Below, piece by piece: positions 29,401-38,111 of a DNA stretch of 64,000 nucleotides. Source of the stretch: Panonychus citri (Eukaryota; Arthropoda; Arachnida; Trombidiformes; Tetranychidae); assembly GCF_014898815.1 (NCBI RefSeq), contig NW_026515507.1:372001-436000 (forward strand). The letters run 5' to 3'. The translations under genes were made by a program, and so were the position numbers. The notes beneath the pieces are model-generated. The model saw only the letters and a program-made list of their open reading frames with translations. It had not been told where the DNA came from and did not search any database. How positions within the stretch are numbered: position 1 is the stretch's first letter; each line of letters begins with the position of its first letter.

Positions 29401-32200
29401 TCGACCTGCTGAATCTACACCTGAACCGGTAAGAAGATCAATTAACTATCATTACGATTAACTGTAATCTCGATATCTTTTATTAGTGTTGACCGATCGG
29501 TTGCTCGGAAAACTTAAAAGTGATACTTTGATCGATTACCTCTAATAAATTTCTTGCGAGATTTGTTTTTTTTTTGTTTTCTTGATTAATCATTCCAACA
29601 ATTAAGAACAATTTAAAGTTATCTCGATACAATTAATCGTTTTTGTTTTCGTTGTAATTTGGATACTTTCCCTTTTCTTGAAAAGTTTCTTCCGTTTCCT
29701 TGAAAATTTTTGTTTATAAACAAACATTTGAGTTGAATGATGATCATTATTCGTTTTGATTGATACAATTCTAATTGGTGTTTAATTATTTTAATCATTT
29801 GTTTTTTGTCTTATTTCAGAATGTTAACAAGCCAATCGTCAAACCAGAGCCTGGTGTCTCCTCTAAACCTGAGCCATCACCAGAGCCTAAGCCTGAACCT
29901 AAGCCAGAGTCTGAGCCTACTAAACCTAAACCGGAACCCGAATCACCGGTATCAGAACCTGATCCAAAGGCTGAACCGAAACCTGAGCCTGAATTGAAAG
30001 CCGATTCTAAACCTGAACCTTCTGCTGAACCAAAGCCTGAACCAGAAGCTGAACCTGAAAATAAGATTGACACTCGTTATGGAACCGTTTGTTCAGGTGA
30101 ATGGAAATATCCTTCCAACTGTACTGGTTATAGTTGTGATTATCAAATTTCTTGGGAATACATGGATGACAATGATGATATCATGTTTAACCTGCAAACT
30201 AAAAACACAAACCGATGGACTGGAATCGGTTTTTCCAATAACAAACTTATGCCTCAAACTGATGTGATCCTTGGTCTAGTCGAGGAATCAGGTCGATTTT
30301 TCCTGATGGACACTTGGCTAAATGACTACAATACTCCTCCATTGGATAAGAAGCAAGATATTCATAATTCCTCTGCTTGGCGTGAAAATGGAATAACTCA
30401 CCTTAAATTCCACCGATATCGAAAGACCAACGATCCCAAAGATTTTGAGTTCAGTGACAATGCTTGTCCATACTTTGTGTTCCCAATTCGTGGTGGTGTT
30501 TTCAATGCAGTTAATAAGCGTATCCGAAAACATGAAGCAGTTCCTATCATTTCTGAGGATCGAGTTTGTGTCAAATCTTGTAAACCCAAACTTCCTTCAT
30601 CTCCTCCTCCACCTCCACCACCTCCTTCTCCTATTCCCGTTTCTTCATCACCCAAACCAGAACCTGAACCTGAAGCAGAAGCCAAACCAGAGCCCAAGCC
30701 ACCCCTTATCGAAACGGAACCAAAACCAGAGGTGTCGCAGTCTGAGAAACCCGTTGAATCTAAACCACCACAAGTTGAAAAGACAACTCAACCAGCTGAA
30801 TCAAGTTCACCTCTTCCCTCTTCATCCACCACCAGCACTACGACCAGTGCTCCTCCAGATCAATCTTTTACTACAATAAAATCGACTGACAATGAAATAG
30901 CCGATGAGACGATGGTTGTTCTTGAAATTAAGATGCCAAATGCGTGGAAATCATCTCTTGGTCAGAGAAATTCAGCCGATTATAGAAAGCTAATGACAAA
31001 ATTGGAAGACCAATTGGAAAAAGAATTGGTCGACAATGGTCAAGTACCTAAACAGATCGAAGTTACCGATATTTCTGGTGTCGGTGAAAACGGTGTCCTT
31101 GCTACTGTTAAAGTAGAAATTGCCAATACTACCGAATCAAGAGCTCGATCTGATAAACCAATTGTTAGCATTCGAGAAGCTCTCAACGAGACAATTAAAG
31201 ACGGAAAAGTTGGTAACCTAATCGTTGATCCATCTTATCTAATTTTCAAATCTCCAGGTAATAATTTATTCAATTTTCATTCTAATCAAACTTTATCCTC
31301 AAAAAGCACCATTATTAGTAGTCTTTAGGAAGAATGTCACCTTCTTCCTAAAGGAGGAGCCTTGGTGCTAAATTAAATCAATTGTGATTAGTTTCCCTGT
31401 TGACTTTTAACAACTAAATGTTATTTCAATCAACTAATTGTATTTACATTTCCTTATTTACCTTATTCTAGATATTATCGATGTCTCCAATGAATCAAAT
31501 GATACAAAGAAGGCTGGTCTCAGCTCGGAACAATTAACTTACCTTGCCATAATTGTCGGTCTTTCTAGCTTAGTAATTTTGTGTATCTCTCAAGCTTTAT
31601 GTATGGTTTGGAGGGATAAAAGTAACAAAGAAAAAAAGATGAAGGTAAATGTCGATTTTTGATCTTTCCGATGAACATTGATTCATTTTTTTTCATGAGA
31701 GATGAAGTTTATTAATCTCTTTTGTTGATTTCTCTTTCCAGGAAAAGGCAATGGTCAATTCACATTACAAAGATTATTCAGCAACTACAACAAGTAGCGC
31801 TTATAGTTATGAAAATTTTGCCGTTCAGGATGATCCCGATGGTGTTGGGTATAAGCCGATGAATGGTGGTAGTGGTATTGGTGGTGGTGGTAAATCAAAT
31901 GGAAATTTAAAATCTGATTTAGGAAATGGTAAAAAGAAAGGGTCTAAAGGTTCAACCAATGGTCTATCAAATTACAATAGTGCAACCGTTGATCGTAGCG
32001 ATTCAAAAACAACCTCAACTTTTGGTTATCCAAGTGCCTATGCAACTCATGATCGTAAAGACAACAACACATTCCGTTACATTAGTCAACCACAGCCATT
32101 AACACCGGACTTTTATTTTATGCCACATCAGAGACGATACTCTGGTGAGGTTGTCCGAGTCTTTGTCGATTACAATAATCCACAATTTATGCCTAAATAA
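857..32200 (+). CDS. Multidomain type I membrane protein: LPMO-like domain, 2 EGF, 3 DOMON, SEA, TM (5' partial)
   Basis: Exons read as 857-927, 4118-4218, 22465-22598, 23984-24100, 25572-25691, 27144-29428, 29820-31257, 31472-31644 and 31742-32200. Every junction has GT/AG and matching phase, giving 1631 visible residues; the N-terminus is off-window. The first three exons form a beta-rich domain ending in CRGC and FWSCADVDI, which recalls AA15 LPMO/chitin-binding type 4 domains (weak inference). Exons four and five each encode one six-cysteine EGF-like repeat. DOMON 1 is split (27210-27360 and 28405-28770), DOMON 2 is at 28909-29400 and DOMON 3 at 30088-30580. A SEA-like module follows at 30905-31257, then a hydrophobic helix (LAIIVGLSSLVILCISQALCM), a basic stop-transfer segment and a tail with GSG and Tyr runs. 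DOMON domains are known to bind heme or sugars, so a cell-surface or extracellular-matrix role is likely, but I do not recognise a named orthologue. Poly(A) signal AATAAA lies at 32314. Confidence 0.85.
1440..2045. promoter_or_regulatory. Candidate regulatory island: CAGGTAA cluster plus CT tract
   Basis: This part of the 928-4117 intron differs from the AT-rich surroundings. CAGGTAA or CAGGTAG occurs at about 1514, 1565, 1597, 1659 and 1753, with a related CACCTG near 1442. A long pyrimidine tract rich in CTT and CT follows from 1780. The density suggests a transcription-factor binding cluster, possibly with a GAGA-factor-like partner. The motif also resembles a 5' splice site, so cryptic or recursive splicing is an alternative. 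Function is inference only. Confidence 0.35.
1971..2015. repeat. (TC)n microsatellite
   Basis: An almost pure TC dinucleotide run of about 45 bp inside the second visible intron. It adds to the pyrimidine tract that starts near 1780. Confidence 0.9.
8439..8450. repeat. 12-bp perfect palindrome
   Basis: CAGGATATCCTG reads the same on both strands. It is an isolated site in the long intron and no function is evident. Confidence 0.8.
9138..9380 (+). CDS. Hypothetical small ORF in intron
   Basis: An ATG-started frame of 80 codons with an acidic, protein-like composition, including a tandem D-E-H-D repeat (roughly residues 52-63) and an end at VIEKD. It lies in the 18 kb intron, is preceded by a possible acceptor (TTTTCAAAG) and has no recognised domain. 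It could be a chance frame, an alternative exon of the host gene or a small nested gene. In an AT-rich intron an ORF of this length is weak evidence. Confidence 0.2.
   Translation: MRLSIELKVKNIQPNEYDENIIIGDCLSIETFLNHVDGDNHFQLIYTDTMFDEHDDEHDDEHVEWLQLINVPGLIVIEKD
11524..12319 (-). pseudogene. Broken mariner-type transposase
   Basis: The minus strand starts with an ATG at 12319 and reads MYSEEVKIFVIKQYYRHE, typical of the N-terminal helix-turn-helix region, then hits stops and frame changes. The C-terminal part is open and recognisable: DLNPLDFYLWGYL is the conserved region around the third catalytic acidic residue of mariner transposases, and the frame ends at 11524. The middle, which should carry the other catalytic aspartates, is not readable. 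The copy is therefore inactive. Confidence 0.85.
11951..11981. repeat. 12-bp inverted repeat inside the mariner relic
   Basis: GATCTGTTAGAC at 11951-11962 and its perfect complement GTCTAACAGATC at 11970-11981 are separated by 7 bases. It lies where the transposase coding frame is lost, so it may mark a local inverted duplication that broke the gene. Confidence 0.85.
14829..15700. promoter_or_regulatory. Candidate regulatory island in the 18 kb intron
   Basis: CAGGTAAC or CAGGTAAG occurs near 14841, 15002 and 15346, and TTTACCTG in reverse near 15528 and 15671. Two GA runs (about 15124-15142 and 15466-15486) and ATCATC/GATGAT arms able to form a hairpin (14908-14963) lie in the same stretch. 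GC content is visibly higher than in the flanks. The motif occurs on both strands, which fits protein binding better than splicing. Function is inferred. Confidence 0.35.
17510..17840. promoter_or_regulatory. Dense CAGGTAAA motif cluster with inverted pair
   Basis: Motifs occur at about 17516 (reverse), 17552, 17581, 17690-17697 (reverse), 17700-17707, 17712-17718 (reverse) and 17830. The pair TTTACCTG and CAGGTAAA is separated by only two bases and followed at once by a third copy, giving a near-palindromic composite site. It lies in the 18 kb intron and is a candidate enhancer by inference. Confidence 0.35.
19309..19370. repeat. (GATGAA/GAT)n simple repeat
   Basis: About 60 bp of imperfect GATGATGAA repeats in the long intron. 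Confidence 0.85.
20433..20471. repeat. (TC)n microsatellite
   Basis: A pure dinucleotide run of about 39 bp in the 18 kb intron. Confidence 0.9.
21285..21308. repeat. 8-bp hairpin with T-rich loop
   Basis: GAACAGAA and TTCTGTTC are separated by 8 bases (one C, then Ts). It is intronic and no function is evident. Confidence 0.7.
21567..21588. repeat. (AG)n microsatellite
   Basis: A pure AG run of 22 bp in the long intron, about 60 bp downstream of a TTACCTG motif. Confidence 0.9.
21729..21747. repeat. 7-bp GC-rich hairpin
   Basis: GTATCGG and CCGATAC flank a five-base loop in an otherwise AT-rich intron. Confidence 0.7.
22731..22752. repeat. (CT)n microsatellite
   Basis: A pure CT run followed directly by TTACCTG, about 130 bp after the exon ending at 22598. 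Confidence 0.9.
25152..25177. repeat. (GAT)n microsatellite
   Basis: A pure trinucleotide run of about 26 bp in the intron between the two EGF exons. Confidence 0.9.
27655..28190 (+). repeat. Coding Pro/Glu/Ser/Lys-rich low-complexity insertion within DOMON 1
   Basis: The DOMON gene frame here is built from short variants of E-P-E and P-K-P-E units (for example SEPEPVPEAEASPEPK), with few hydrophobic or aromatic residues. It is almost certainly disordered and highly charged. It separates the first DOMON strands (27210-27360) from the rest of that domain (from 28405). Unit variation at DNA level (GAACCAGAACC, GAGCCTAAA) is consistent with replication-slippage growth. Confidence 0.85.
29835..30065 (+). 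repeat. Coding EPKPEP linker before DOMON 3
   Basis: The same kind of Pro/Glu/Lys repeat as at 27.7-28.2 kb occupies the start of the next exon and separates DOMON 2 from DOMON 3. A third shorter stretch with a poly-proline run lies at 30595-30790, between DOMON 3 and the SEA-like module. The linkers probably act as extended spacers. Confidence 0.85.
31305..31369 (+). other. Two-level stem-loop in the intron before the TM exon
   Basis: An inner perfect 11-bp stem, TTTAGGAAGAA (31324-31334) with TTCTTCCTAAA (31342-31352), has a 7-base loop. It is enclosed by an outer perfect 7-bp stem, AGCACCA (31305-31311) with TGGTGCT (31363-31369). The structure lies in the 214-bp intron 31258-31471, just past its donor. 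The frame read through the unspliced intron ends with TAG inside the stem, so retention would give a protein without the membrane helix. Confidence 0.6.
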
Positions 32201-32769
32201 AAGGGTCTACCTTTCTAATCTTTTCCCTTTTTTTTCATCCCAATTGTTGTATAAATTACTTTATAATTAACCAATTAAGCTGAGCATTCATATTGCTTGC
32301 TGGCAATTAATTGAATAAATTATGTTTCCTATCTAAACAAACGATTAATATTGCTAATTTACTCTCGGTAATTTCTCACAATTCAATAGATTTTTTTCGT
32401 ACGATTGTGAACTGATTAACTTTTTCATTTTCGATTAAATTTCATAATTGCCTCCATTCTAATTGAATTGATACATGAATTCTGCTTAAAGGATTCAATC
32501 CAATTGAATTCTCATTCTTCCCAATCAGCTGAAATTGAATCAATTTAATTGATTAATCAGTTAATCTGAATCAGATTACAATTACTTTGTAGTTTAATCT
32601 ATAACGGATTAATTATCTAATCTACTATTCCACTAATGATTAGTTGAATGTCACATTTAAAGGTCAGTATTATTTACAATTTAACTCATGTTGATTGATC
32701 TCAAGCGATTTTTCAATTTGATTGGATTTTTTTCCCAATAGTTTAGTTACAATCCTTTTGTTGGTGTTG

Positions 32770-33804
32770 ATGTTTGTGGCAAAAATTAACTTAATTGAAA
32801 CCGTTACTCGTTCAACATTCACGTTCGTACATCGCCCGATTACCCGGTCAATTGGATCATTGAATATGGTTAATTTACTCAATTCTAGAGAAGGAGTTTC
32901 ATCAATATTGAATAATGTTGATACGATAATCACTGATTGTGATGGAGTAATTTGGTTGGAAAAAAAGTCTATCCCAGGAGCCAATAGTTTCTTCAAGAAA
33001 ATGCGATCAATGGGGAAACGAATAATCTTTGCCACAAATAACAATACGAAATCGCGAGAATCACTTCTCACCAAATTGAATTCACTTGAATTCGAGGCAA
33101 CAATTGACGAGATAATGGTGACAACTTTTGCTGCTCCGATCGCTTTGAAAAGAATTGATTTCAAAGGGAAAGTGTTTTGTCTTGGAACACCAATTTTACG
33201 CAAAGAAATTGAGTCCGCTGGTTTCACGGTGATTCCACCATCATCGGATACCAATGAGAATGTCGAAGATGCTAAATTGGTGAAAATGGATCATATTGAT
33301 TACGAATTGATAAAAATTGACCCTCAAGTTGGTGCAGTTGTCATTGGAATGGATTATGGTTTGTCCAATGTTAAAATGATTCGAGCTTGTACTTATGTTT
33401 CGAAGGTTGATTCTAAGTGTATCATTTGTACCAATACTGATTTCACTTTTCCTGGACCTGGTGGGATAGTTATACCTGGAACTGGTTCCTATGTTGAACT
33501 TATCGAACATGTAACTGGTAAGAAAATGTTTTCCGTTGGTAAACCGACAACTTTTTTTTTCGAGTGTATCAAGCAAATACATGCGAACATTGATCCAGCT
33601 CGAACTTTAATGATTGGTGATCGATGTGATACCGATATTGCTTTTGGAAACAATAACAAGATGAAATTTACTCTCCTGGTTGGAACTGGAGTTAACAATT
33701 TAGATGATGTTAAACAATTTGCTTCCAATGGTGACAATCATCTAATACCAAGCCACTTTATCCAAAGTCTAGGAGATTTAAATAAATATCTTACTCATGA
33801 TTGA
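32770..33804 (+). CDS. HAD-superfamily phosphatase, PGP/PDXP (NagD-like) family
   Basis: A single-exon frame of 344 residues. All four HAD motifs are visible: DCDGV (nucleophile and acid aspartates, residues 56-60), FATNNN (87-92, with the motif II threonine), the VGKP lysine at 258, and GDRCDTD (283-289, metal-binding). This spacing with a large cap between motifs II and III is the class IIA pattern of eukaryotic phosphoglycolate phosphatase and pyridoxal phosphate phosphatase, which hydrolyse small phosphate esters. I chose the first ATG (32770), which adds a basic, Ser/Thr/Arg-rich leader that could target mitochondria. An in-frame ATG at 32866 gives 312 residues, closer to the usual cytosolic length. 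Poly(A) signal AATAAA lies at 33828. Which of the two substrates applies cannot be decided here. Confidence 0.9.
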   Translation: MFVAKINLIETVTRSTFTFVHRPITRSIGSLNMVNLLNSREGVSSILNNVDTIITDCDGVIWLEKKSIPGANSFFKKMRSMGKRIIFATNNNTKSRESLLTKLNSLEFEATIDEIMVTTFAAPIALKRIDFKGKVFCLGTPILRKEIESAGFTVIPPSSDTNENVEDAKLVKMDHIDYELIKIDPQVGAVVIGMDYGLSNVKMIRACTYVSKVDSKCIICTNTDFTFPGPGGIVIPGTGSYVELIEHVTGKKMFSVGKPTTFFFECIKQIHANIDPARTLMIGDRCDTDIAFGNNNKMKFTLLVGTGVNNLDDVKQFASNGDNHLIPSHFIQSLGDLNKYLTHD

Positions 33805-34170
33805 TAATCAACAATCAATTAATCAACAATAAAGAAATCAGAAGCTTTGATTTTCATTTATCATCATTTATGTTTACATATAATCATTTTCATTAAAACA
33901 ATTTCCATTCTTGTCTCCCAATCGGATTAAACTCTGATCTCTATCACCAACCAAATCGTAACTTGGACCAAGTTAATTAGTAAACGAAACACTTTCATTC
34001 AAATATTCCGCTCAAAGTTGATTCGCCTCGTGCTCGTTTCCATTGTTATTGTTTCTTCACGTGTTATTATTTTCTTGTTACATTTGTTTATTTTAATTTT
34101 CTTTTACAACTAATTAGCAAATTGTTCAATTGTTTTTTTACTAATTTGCTCTGTAAATCAGTTTGATAAA

Positions 34171-34466
34171 ATGTATCTCATGTATTATTTAGATTCTAAT
34201 GGAAAGCGAGTCTATACTTTGGCTAAATTTGCTCCTGACGGGAAAATGACTCATTCAGCTCATCCAGGTAACATTGTTTTCACTTTTTCTTTGTTTCAAT
34301 TGTTGTTATTAATTTAATTTTCTTTTATTAATTTGTTATTCTGTTTTTATGTTTAGCTCGTTTCTCACCTGAAGATAAATTTTCCCGAGAAAGAATCACC
34401 ACCAAAAGGAGATTTGGACTATTAACTGTTAACGAAAATGCTGCTAAAATAACAGCAGCTCATTAA
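34171..34466 (+). CDS. NOP10: H/ACA ribonucleoprotein subunit NOP10
   Basis: Two exons, 34171-34267 and 34357-34466, joined through an 89-bp GT-AG intron after phase 1, encode 68 residues, close to the usual length of about 64. The protein starts MYLMYYLDSNGKRVYTL and carries the conserved SAHPARFSPEDKFSRERIT block that spans the splice junction. NOP10 is the small zinc-ribbon-derived subunit of H/ACA snoRNPs, working with dyskerin, GAR1 and NHP2 in rRNA pseudouridylation and telomerase RNA maturation in the nucleolus. As in other eukaryotic copies, the archaeal zinc cysteines are absent. Poly(A) signal AATAAA lies at 34475. A decayed copy lies near 49.1 kb. Confidence 0.95.
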
Positions 34467-34950
34467 ATTGGCTTAATAAAACTCAAAATTTCTTACGTTT
34501 CATTCATCGCCAATTGAATAATAACCTTTTCATTAATCTTTTCCATTGTCATTGAAAAATGTGATCTTATTCAAAAAGTGACTATTTTCATGGAGTTGAA
34601 GATCAAATTAAAAATCTTTCCACAACAATAATAAACCTCCTTAGGTTGACAACATTCAATTGAGAATTGAGTATTTCTTTGTCTTTCCTCTGAAAAGATC
34701 AATCTAACCAATTTCCAGTGAATAACAATTGGAAAACAAAGAATAATTAAAGATGAAATATTAGAATTAAAGAGAATCTAAATTGTTCAATTGTCCCTCT
34801 TCTCCCTTCGTAAGAACCATGGTAACCACATGTTCTCCCTGGTTGTCAAAGGCGCGAACGAAGTCATTGTCTTTTTAATCTCTTTTGTTCAATTTCTTAT
34901 TCTACTGTGATTCTATTTTCTCTCATTTGTGATTAATCAATTGTTCCATC

Positions 34951-36609
34951 ATGGGTATTACTGGTTTAAGTAAGTTAATTGCCGACATTTGTCCATCGGC
35001 AATCAAGGAAAGTGAAATGAAATCGTATTTCGGAAGGACAGTGGCCATTGATGCAAGTATGTCTATCTACCAATTTATGATCGCCATTAGAAATCGTGAT
35101 CAAATGATGAGTAATGAATCTGGAAACACTACCTCTCATCTTATTGGACTATTTTACAGGTAATTTATTGATTGTCGTTACATGTATACACTGATTTAAG
35201 TTTAAATTTCATGTTAAGATGATGGATTGTTTACCTTTTTTGTTTCTCTTTAGAACCATCAAGCTTTTGGTAGATGGTATCAAACCAATCTATGTTTTTG
35301 ATGGAAAAGCACCAGTGATGAAATCAGGTGAACTTGCCAAGAGAATGGAACGTCGAGCTGAAGCTGAGGCCAAACTGAAAGAAGCGAAAGAAGCGGAAAA
35401 TGTTGAAGAAATTGGCAAATTTAGCAAGAGATTAGTGAGAGTTACCCGTCAACACAATGAAGAATGTAAAAAACTTCTTACTCTTCTTGGTATTCCAATA
35501 ATTTGTGCCCCGAGTGAAGCTGAGGCTCAATGTGCTCAATTGTGTAAAGAAGGTCTTGTCTTTGGTGTTGCCACTGAAGATATGGATGGTCTAACTTTCG
35601 GTACTCCAAGGTTGATTAGGCATCTTAGCTCAGGAAATACCGATAAATGTAAAGAGTTCAACTTGGATCGTATTTTGGAAGGTTTAAATTTAACTTACGA
35701 TCAATTTGTTGATCTTTGTATCCTCATGGGCTGTGATTATTGTGAAAGTATCAAAGGTATGTTTTGGTTAATACAGATTATCTAATTTTACTGAATATTA
35801 TTAACTAATGTTTTCATTTTTGGCAGGAATTGGTGGTAAAAAAGGGCTCGATCTTATCAAGGAACATGGTTCAATTGAAGGCATATTGAAAAATAGATTC
35901 AATATTACTGAGTTCATAGATCCTGAGATTGAATATAAGGAAAAACTGAGAGATGCTGAAGTAAAGCAAGAAGATGATACTGAAAATGATGGTGAAAATG
36001 GTAATCTTGACAACGAAATCAAAGATGAGAAAGAAAATGGAGTAGAAGAAGCTCATGTAAAAGAAGAGGAAAAATTGGACGAAATGGAGATCAAGAAAGA
36101 AGAAGGAGATGCTGAAGATATCGTTGGGGAAGAGAAAGATAGTGAAGAAGAGAAAGAAGAACGAGAAGATGATGGCGATGATGACGATGAAGAAAAAGAT
36201 GTTAAATCAAAAGGAAAAGGTTCGAAAAGAACAAAAAAGAAAAGGTGGAAGTCGAGAATCTGTTCCAGAGGATTGGCTATTCAAAGGAGCTCGAAAGCTC
36301 TTCCTCCAGCCGAATGTTTTGGTTAATCATTTCACAGAAAAAGATCTTAAATTTAAAGAGATTGACGAAGAAGGATTGATCGATTTCCTATGTAGAGAAA
36401 ATGGTTTCAGTGAAGATCGAGTTCGATCTGGAATCAAAAGAGTCAAAGAATCGAAGGGCAAAAGCGCTCAGACCCGAATAGATTCATTCTTCAAAGTTCT
36501 TCCAGCTAAATCGCCGGTGAAAAAGGATGAACCCGGTAAAACACCCGGAAAACGAGCAGCACCCGCCGCTAAAAGCTCATCAAACAAGCGAGGGAGAAAA
36601 CCAAGATAA
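34951..36609 (+). CDS. FEN1: Flap endonuclease 1 with acidic insertion and a frame break
   Basis: Exons are 34951-35159, 35254-35756 and 35827-36609. FEN1 removes 5' flaps in Okazaki-fragment processing and base-excision repair in the nucleus. Metal-binding and catalytic residues fall at the family's usual positions: D34, D86, E158, E160, D179, D181 and D233 (GCDYC). The C-terminus keeps VPEDWLFKGARKLF, the PIP box QTRIDSFF that binds PCNA, and a basic tail. Between GILKN and VPEDW there are about 110 extra Glu/Asp/Lys-rich residues, where FEN1 normally has about 10. The first half and the conserved C-terminus are in different frames; one extra base near 36240-36243 explains it. A phase-compatible intron at 36001-36268 would also restore the frame and give 408 residues. 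Identity is certain; the exact model of the third exon is not. AATAAA lies at 36885. Confidence 0.92.
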
Positions 36610-36726
36610 TCTAAAGATCCTAATGATAATTACACGAAAACATAATACACAATTAACCATCTTGTTAATCATTCAATCAGAAATCATCACCAAAGTTAAT
36701 CAATTTGTTTTGTACTCTCAATCCCC

Positions 36727-36753
36727 ATGGTAATGAACAAAGTTCATTACCAT
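36727..36753. terminator. 12-bp perfect hairpin between convergent FEN1 and FUT
   Basis: ATGGTAATGAAC (36727-36738) and GTTCATTACCAT (36742-36753) pair perfectly around an AAA loop. It lies in the FEN1 3' UTR region, before its poly(A) signal (AATAAA at 36885). The opposing fucosyltransferase has its own signal (TTTATT on the + strand, 36917). A role in 3'-end formation or transcript separation is inference. Confidence 0.45.
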
Positions 36754-36959
36754 CTCAACCCATCACATAACCTTAATTCATGATCAAATTTAATTACCAT
36801 CATCAATCATAACTCACTAATTTGTTTTTCGTTCTCTCGTCAATTCTCAATTTCCTCTTAATCACCGTTTCAACGGTAATTGAAAATAAACTTATTTCGA
36901 TCTTTAATTAAATTAGTTTATTGTTCCGTTTAAAAAATAATAATTTAAAATAATAGATT

Positions 36960-38111
36960 TTACAAATAAGTATCTTGATCAAATCGCCAAGGATTGTGAC
37001 AAGAATCTTTAAACCACCAATCAATTAGATCTTCACGTTTACCTCTACAAGAATTACCATTTGTATTCTTAATTGTTGTACAAATTTCACAGAAAATTTC
37101 ATTGTAATGAGTTGGAATTCTGAGAAAAGCTGAATAATTAGCTTTCCATTGGAAGTAAGAATTGTACCGATCTTCATCAGTAGCAAGTGACCTAAGAAAC
37201 ATCGCAAGATATTTCGGTGAACCAAATTTCCTGGAATCAATGATTGAATTGTTTGGCACTAATTTACCATAATCAGCACCTCCCATTACAATTGGAATTA
37301 AATCTTGATTGAGAACTTCGATTACTTTCTCAGTAAAATAATCTTTACAAATTGAATTCTCGAAAGACAGATAATATTTATAATCTTTTCCAATCATTTC
37401 CCAGCATTCACGTTCTCGAAAATGACTATAACCTGAGCATCGTAATGTCCCACAATAACCATAGATATCAACTGGTATATAATTAGCCAATTGTCGGACA
37501 AACTCATCACGGCCACTTTTAGCCCCACAATTGGAAACCATCCACGCGATCCATTTGGGTTTACTCGAGACGGAAACTTTTTTCACCTCTCGAGGTTTAT
37601 CTAGTTCCTCATATCGACCATAATCAACCACAAAATCAGAATCTTGTCGATAACTGGCCCAACAATCAATGTGCTCTTTAAATTGTTGCAATAATCGGAT
37701 CCTTTTAGTATAAGCCGGCGATTCAATATGATGCCAGATCCATGTTTGATTTAAATATTTATTGGGTACATCGGTTGCATCAAATGTCCTCCAATGAAAG
37801 ACAACAATTGATGCTTGAGGCAATAATGCACGATCACGAGTAATTAAACACCCGCAGGGTAAAATCTGCTCAGTTAATCCACCCCAAGTTGGATCTTCAT
37901 AATAATCTGTCCAAAGGAGGATAACGGTTAATCCGTTAATTGTTGAAACTGGTTGGTTGACATAAACAACTGGGTGTTCCAATTTAGTTTGATACAATTT
38001 AAAATCAACCGTGCGATTTACAATTAAAATTATAAAACACGTTGAGATGAGCAACACAACAAATAATCTCGATAATCTGGTTAATTTAAATGAAAAGGGT
38101 TGAATTAACAT
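36960..38111 (-). CDS. Alpha-1,3-fucosyltransferase (GT10 family)
   Basis: A single-exon gene of 383 residues with Golgi type II topology: a short basic cytosolic N-terminus, a membrane anchor at residues 16-32, a stem, then the catalytic domain. The hallmark GT10 motif YYLSFENSICKDYFTEK (246-262), which contacts GDP-fucose, is intact, as are WASYRQDSDF (151-160) and the AWMVSNC segment (189-195). NQT and NYS sequons are present, and several C-terminal cysteines could form the usual disulfides. It transfers fucose from GDP-fucose to GlcNAc-containing glycans, either N-glycan core alpha-1,3 (FucTA-like) or Lewis-type; sequence alone does not settle the acceptor. The gene runs convergently towards FEN1. 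Confidence 0.92.
   Translation of the reverse strand: MLIQPFSFKLTRLSRLFVVLLISTCFIILIVNRTVDFKLYQTKLEHPVVYVNQPVSTINGLTVILLWTDYYEDPTWGGLTEQILPCGCLITRDRALLPQASIVVFHWRTFDATDVPNKYLNQTWIWHHIESPAYTKRIRLLQQFKEHIDCWASYRQDSDFVVDYGRYEELDKPREVKKVSVSSKPKWIAWMVSNCGAKSGRDEFVRQLANYIPVDIYGYCGTLRCSGYSHFRERECWEMIGKDYKYYLSFENSICKDYFTEKVIEVLNQDLIPIVMGGADYGKLVPNNSIIDSRKFGSPKYLAMFLRSLATDEDRYNSYFQWKANYSAFLRIPTHYNEIFCEICTTIKNTNGNSCRGKREDLIDWWFKDSCHNPWRFDQDTYL

Noticed and set aside
36231..36246. A-AAA-AAG heptamer in FEN1 suggesting programmed -1 frameshifting
   Set aside because: The heptamer is in the right frame for -1 slippage, but the conserved C-terminus is in the +1 frame, so -1 slippage would not reach it.
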